Assembly: GCA_004123355.1 (NCBI GenBank)
Contig: SCHM01000003.1
Coordinates: 868,001-932,000, forward strand
Direction: 5' to 3'
DNA from: Amphirosellinia nigrospora
Lineage: Eukaryota; Ascomycota; Sordariomycetes; Xylariales; Xylariaceae
DNA length: 64,000 nucleotides
In this document: positions 59,954-64,000 of the stretch, piece after piece
Position numbering within the stretch: the first letter of the stretch is position 1
Layout: each line of letters starts with the position of its first letter
Position numbers and translations under genes: made by a program
The notes under the pieces: generated by a model
Seen by the model: only the letters and a program-made list of their open reading frames with translations
Databases searched by the model: none
Told to the model about the DNA's origin: nothing

Positions 59954-61544
59954 ATGACTTACTATTATCATGTCTGCTTCGGGGGCCTAGTCGCTTTATG
60001 CGTTGCGCTACTCAACACCCAGCCCACTCGCAAACAAGCGCTGGAGCGACAACAACGTAATTCCCCAGAACTTGGGCCCCGCGATGAAGAGCACCCCGAG
60101 GCCCGGTGGTACAGGGCCTATGCTCTCGCCATGGCCGCCGACTGGTTGCAGGTAGGCAGACTAAAAAGTTACACCCAAGACGAACTCCGACATGTTGTAT
60201 TGACGGGGGGCACCAGGGACCCTACCTCTTCTCTCTCTATCGAGACGAGTACGGCCTAGCCCCGGTATAGTCCTGAACTTATACATAACCGACTTCGTCA
60301 CCACGGCCTTGAGCGCCTACCTGATAGGCGCACTGTCCGACAAGTACGGACGGAAGCTGTACTGCATGGTGTACTGCGTGACGTACGCGCTGTCCTGCTT
60401 CATGACCGTTGTGCCCGTCACGCCCTTGCTCTTCCTGGGCCGAGTCCTCGGCGGCATCAGCACGAGCATCCTCTTCACCGTCTTCGACGGCTGGATGGTC
60501 ACCAACTTCCACCAGCACAAGCTGGCCGACGACGGATGCGACCTGACCAGGACCTACGCTGCCACGAGCGTCGTCAATAGCTTGGTCGCCATATTGACCG
60601 GGTTCGTCGGTGAGGTTCTGGTGTGGGCCACGGGCACCAAGAAGAGCCCCTTCCTCATGAGCGTGGTTCTCCTGTGGTTGGCCCTCCAGGGTATCTGGTC
60701 TCATTGGGTAAGCCCCTTGCCCCTTATCTCAGCCTCATTTTAAAAAAGGCTTCCTTGGCTGATCATCAAATATCGCAGGTCGAAAACGTCGACGTAAAAA
60801 CTTCACCAGAGCCAACGCAGACCCGCCCGTCTGTGTGGTCCGTCCTAAAGACGCCGTCTATCCTGGCCCTCGCATTTGCGTCGACCATGTTTGACGGCTC
60901 GATGAACCTCTTCGTATTCTACTGGATACCGGATCTCAACTCTCTCCGCAAGGGGTCCGGCGAGCTTCCCTACGGCGTCATCTACGCCAGCTTCATGGCC
61001 GCCTCCATGGCAGCCGCGCTCGTCTTCAACATTATCATGGACAAGCAGATTATCAGGTACTCGCGGCTCGCAGTCGGCGTCGCATCGGCTGCCGCTTTCT
61101 GCTTCGCGAAGCTCGCCAGTGCGAAGACGGAGGCGGGTGCTTTCTGGCTATTCTGTCTTCTCCAGGCTTGCATTGGCATGTTCACCCCTTGCGTTGGTTA
61201 TCTAAAGGGGCGTTTGATTGATGACGATGCCCGTTCCACTGTATACAGCGTCAGTAAGTAATCTCTGGTGTCATTTCCTTTTTGTTTCAGCCATTGCGAA
61301 GGCTCCTTTTGCGACTGAAACGCTGTCTTAGAGGCTTCCGAAACCTCTTACGTATCACCCTCCAAGGCTACGACAGCTGACCCCGACTGCTGCAGTGCGT
61401 ATCCCGTTTAACATACTCGTCGTCGTTTCGTTGTTGGTGGCAAAGGACAACAGCAACATCAACGGAGTTTTCACAACCTGTGCTCTGATGCTCATTGCAT
61501 CCTTGACAACAATGTGGGCGGCAAGTTTGCGAGGCATGCCCTGA
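59954..61544 (+). CDS. MFSD5-like molybdate-anion transporter (MFS_5)
   Basis: Membrane transporter homologous to the MFSD5/MOT2 molybdate importer family. ATG 59954 (MTYYYHVCFGGLVALCVALL). Introns at 60152-60216 (65 bp), 60708-60778 (71 bp) and 61254-61395 (142 bp) all join in frame. The first joins ADWLQ to GPYLFSLYRDEYGLAP, a strong family motif. One C seems lost near 60260, after which IVLNLYITDFVTTALSAYLI reads on. Further motifs are GALSDKYGRKLYCMVY (the MFS loop), LFLGRVLGGISTSILFTVFD, SWMV-like GWMVTNFHQHKL, then in the second half ASTMFDGSMNLFVFYWIPDL and CIGMFTPCVGYLKGRLIDD. The last exon ends LRGMP before the TGA at 61542. Length (about 460 codons) fits. Substrate by family only. 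The 3' end is 156 bp from that of the sirtuin. Confidence 0.9.
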
Positions 61545-61700
61545 GGGGTCTTCAGTAGTATATACAGACAGGTAGTTCAAAATCTATGTGAGCCACGGTC
61601 ATTCAGTAGGACATAGTATCGACAACGAAATACCCGCAGAATCTCCCAATATATGACTTGTCCTAACGCAGCTTCAAACTAGGCATTGAATTTCCTCACC

Positions 61701-62734
61701 TCACGTAGGATTGTTAATAAGAGGCTCGAGTAGCTTAGGTAGCAGCTCAGCTGAGTCCCCAATGAAGTAAAAATCGCCCGTTTTCAAATCTCTAGCCGTG
61801 CCCAACGTCGCCGCGTCCGAGTTGATGACCGCCAGCGCGGCCCCCTGCTTCCGGGCCTGTACTACGAATCCAGCAGCGGGCCAGACCTCGGCCGTAGTGC
61901 CAACGACAAGAACAAGGTCGACTTTCTTCTCATCAATCCAGGCCCTAATCTCCTCGAGCATCTCACCGCTGAGCTCTTCTCGAAACCTCACGACGCCCGG
62001 TCGCAGCAATGCACCGCACTCGGGGCAGTGCAGGAGCTCGGACGCCGGGACGCGCGCGACTTCTTGCGCCGGGTCCAGCAGCGGCATGGTTAGCAGGCCG
62101 CCTTCGAGATCCCTCGAGGCGGGCGCGAGAGCAGGACATAGCGGATCATCGAAGTTATCACGCTGGATGTACCCGCACTTGGGGTCGTTGCACTTGAGAT
62201 CGAACAGTGAGCCGTGGAGCATGCGCAGCTGCTCTTTCGGATGGCCTGCCCGCGTCGACAATCCTACCGCCCCATTGATCAGTCCAACATTTCTCAACAT
62301 GTAAATACCTACCTACATAGGTAGGTAGATCGTTAGAGATCGTCGAAAGTCGGGCTCCACAACAATCAACGCCACTTCCTTCATACAAGACGCCAGTCCT
62401 GTAGTCATTCACTTACCATCGACATTCTGCGTCAAACACAAGAATTCAGGTCTCTTGCGGGCTAGCTCCGCGAGCGCGTGATGTCCTGGGTTTGGCGCCA
62501 CCTGGAGAGACATGTGTCGGCGGTGGGAATAGAACAGCCAGGCCAGGTCTGGGTTTGTCTCGAACGCCTCGGCCGAGGCGAGCACCTCCGCTTGCTCGTT
62601 TGTCCAGAGGCCCCTGGCGTCCGGAACGTCGGCAAACCGGACGCCACCGAGAGGCCGGCGCCGCAGATGCGGCTACAGTTTTGTAGTTTAGCGTGGAACT
62701 CGGGTATTGATGTGCTTCCTGGTTCCAGAGGCAT
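61701..62734 (-). CDS. SIRT5-like class III sirtuin, NAD-dependent protein deacylase
   Basis: NAD-dependent lysine deacylase of the SIRT5 class. ATG 62734 (MPLEPGSTSIPEFHAKLQN). The NAD-binding GAGLSVASGLPTFR follows, then after one lost base near 62625 ARGLWTNEQAEVLASAEAF, LAWLFYSHRRHM and EFLCLTQNVDG. The Y-x-x-R in FYSHRR corresponds to the Tyr/Arg pair that selects succinyl/malonyl-lysine in SIRT5, so desuccinylase or demalonylase activity is plausible. A 153 bp intron (62264-62416, GTAAGT...CGGTAG) joins in frame to LSTRAGHPKEQL. The catalytic His sits in LRMLHGSLFDL; zinc ligands are C-x4-C (CNDPKC) and CPEC; then VLVVGTTAEVWPAAGF and VINSD. The strand before GAGLS looks about three residues short (RICGAG). 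Likely mitochondrial or cytosolic. Confidence 0.9.
62306..62327. repeat. Perfect inverted repeat, 10 bp arms, 2 nt spacer
   Basis: TACCTACCTA, CA, TAGGTAGGTA. It lies inside the sirtuin intron and belongs to the class of TAGGTA-type motifs scattered through the spacers of this window. Confidence 0.9.
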
Positions 62735-64000
62735 GTTTGCTGTGATAGGGGGTTTGGGATTTGGCGAAACAATCTTCAGGTTTGAGAATCATAGGCTGAT
62801 GAATGTTTCATGTCCAAAGGTTGGCTTGCCAATAGAGACATGTTGCTTATTTAGGTTCGCAGGTGTTTCGCTCTTCCAATTGCGTGTTTCACTGCATCAA
62901 TGATCAATGGACCTTAGGCTGTCACCAAGGCTGTCGTCAACTCAGCTGTTGACTAGGCAATAAGGCATTCCCAACAAAGAAGCCAGTAAAGATGCTGATC
63001 CAGCAGTTGCTGCCTTCGCGATAGGTTTACAAGGACGCCTTGCTCGCCAGAATAGTATTAGACCATAATACCATCTACTAGCGGCTCTTTATCTTTCTGC
63101 CGGCATGTAGATCATGCACAAGGCAAACTCCTCTTCTCTTCCTTCTCTGGAAGCAATACGGTAGTGGCTGAGCACCTAATCCACCGATTGGAGGCTGCTT
63201 CATTATGCGATAATTCTAACAGTGTGATTTCAATTAAAAAAACTTCAAATGAGCAAGATCAGCCACAGCACTTTCGATATGTTTTAATTATTAAAGACGT
63301 GGTTATTCTTAGTATAGATTCGAGGGTTATACTCAAGTTGGCTTTTGTTTTAACCAAGTGTGTAAGGTGAGGCAATCAATACTCGAATTTAGAATGATTA
63401 TTTTATGAGATTGCCTGTCGACTTGTTAGGATGGGGCGCATTTGCATCGTGGTATTGCGCCGACACCTAGATTTGCAGTGGCAATTGAGAGAACTTTTCG
63501 ATAAAAGAGAAGAATATGCTCATTTGAAAGGCTTGGGCATCAGGTGCCATACACAACACGAAGATTTAAAAATAGCGCGGGTAAGCAACCGGACTAGCCC
63601 GGCTTAGGCATTTCGTGGTATGACTTTCTAAGCGTGTGTGCACTAGGGCGATATGAACACGAACAATAGCTCGGTACTTGGACTCGTGATCTCGTCAAGT
63701 GGAAGCCGATACCGACAATGAACTTCATCGTCGTGAGCAAGCGTTGGCGTGACTACCGACGACGGCCAAGATGTCGCATGTTTGGTGATGAAATGATTCA
63801 TTGGCCATGAGCAAATAATGCGACTGGGTGGCGCTAATCGAAATGCCCTGTGCGTCGGCACTCCAGCAACTCGGTCCAAATGCCAAAGTTAGCAATTCTC
63901 ATGACGAAATGTCCAATCCGGCAAGTGGTTTTGGACGTCAGCATATGCGAAACATCTAACGAGATGCTATGTTGGAGGGGTTCGTTTCATCCCACCATCT
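62735..64000. other. Right-edge region with no recognisable gene
   Basis: 1.3 kb to the window edge. It starts with the sirtuin promoter. AT-rich around 63160-63420. Minus ORF 63643-63879 has no convincing protein pattern. A gene may begin beyond the edge. Confidence 0.45.

Noticed and set aside
63643-63879. 78-codon minus-strand ORF at the right edge
   Set aside because: No protein-like pattern, no splice sites joining it to a larger frame.

Overview
This 64 kb window is nuclear DNA from a filamentous ascomycete (Pezizomycotina, most likely a Sordariomycete; I cannot name the genus). The evidence is short spliceosomal introns of about 58-180 bp with GTRNGT donors, and fungal-specific families: a GDS1 winged-helix protein, a TamA/DAL81 zinc-cluster factor, TCO89, a Helo-like/ankyrin protein and 2EXR-like sequence. 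Genes are dense in some stretches and separated by gene-poor spacers of 1-4 kb in others.

Layout, left to right. The 3' part of NOT1 (CCR4-NOT scaffold, +) runs to 4854. A CPA2-type Na+/H+ antiporter (-) and an alpha/beta-hydrolase esterase (-) follow to 9.0 kb. A spacer holds two small doubtful ORFs (11.2-11.9 kb). An MFS transporter (13.3-15.4 kb, +) and a small Cys-rich gene (16.4-17.1 kb, +) come next, then a 4 kb spacer. GDS1 (+), OMS1 methyltransferase (-), an IMPACT-family protein (+) and a Helo-like/ankyrin protein (-) fill 21.3-30.0 kb. An MFS sugar transporter (+) and a medium-chain reductase (+) follow. DNA2 nuclease-helicase (-) faces a conserved membrane protein (+) across a 480 bp divergent promoter at 41.5-42.0 kb. 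Then come an AIF-like FAD oxidoreductase (-), a 3.8 kb spacer, TamA/DAL81 (+), a GH16 glycosidase (-), TORC1 subunit TCO89 (-), an MFSD5-like molybdate transporter (+) and a SIRT5-like sirtuin (-).

Most genes are housekeeping or nutrient-response functions: mRNA decay, DNA replication, TORC1, nitrogen regulation, ion and sugar transport, and mitochondrial function. I see no biosynthetic gene cluster, no CRISPR array, no rRNA gene, no complete tRNA and no recognisable transposon or virus-derived element.

The dominant oddity is technical. At least 11 conserved genes are interrupted by frame changes that are nearly all single missing bases, often in G, C or A runs, while codons on both sides stay conserved. 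Essential genes (NOT1, DNA2) are among them, so consensus errors in the assembly are more likely than pseudogenes. GDS1, OMS1, the FAD oxidoreductase and GH16 are intact. In-frame starts shown by simple ORF finding are therefore unreliable here. I chose starts from real ATG codons and family alignment recalled from memory.
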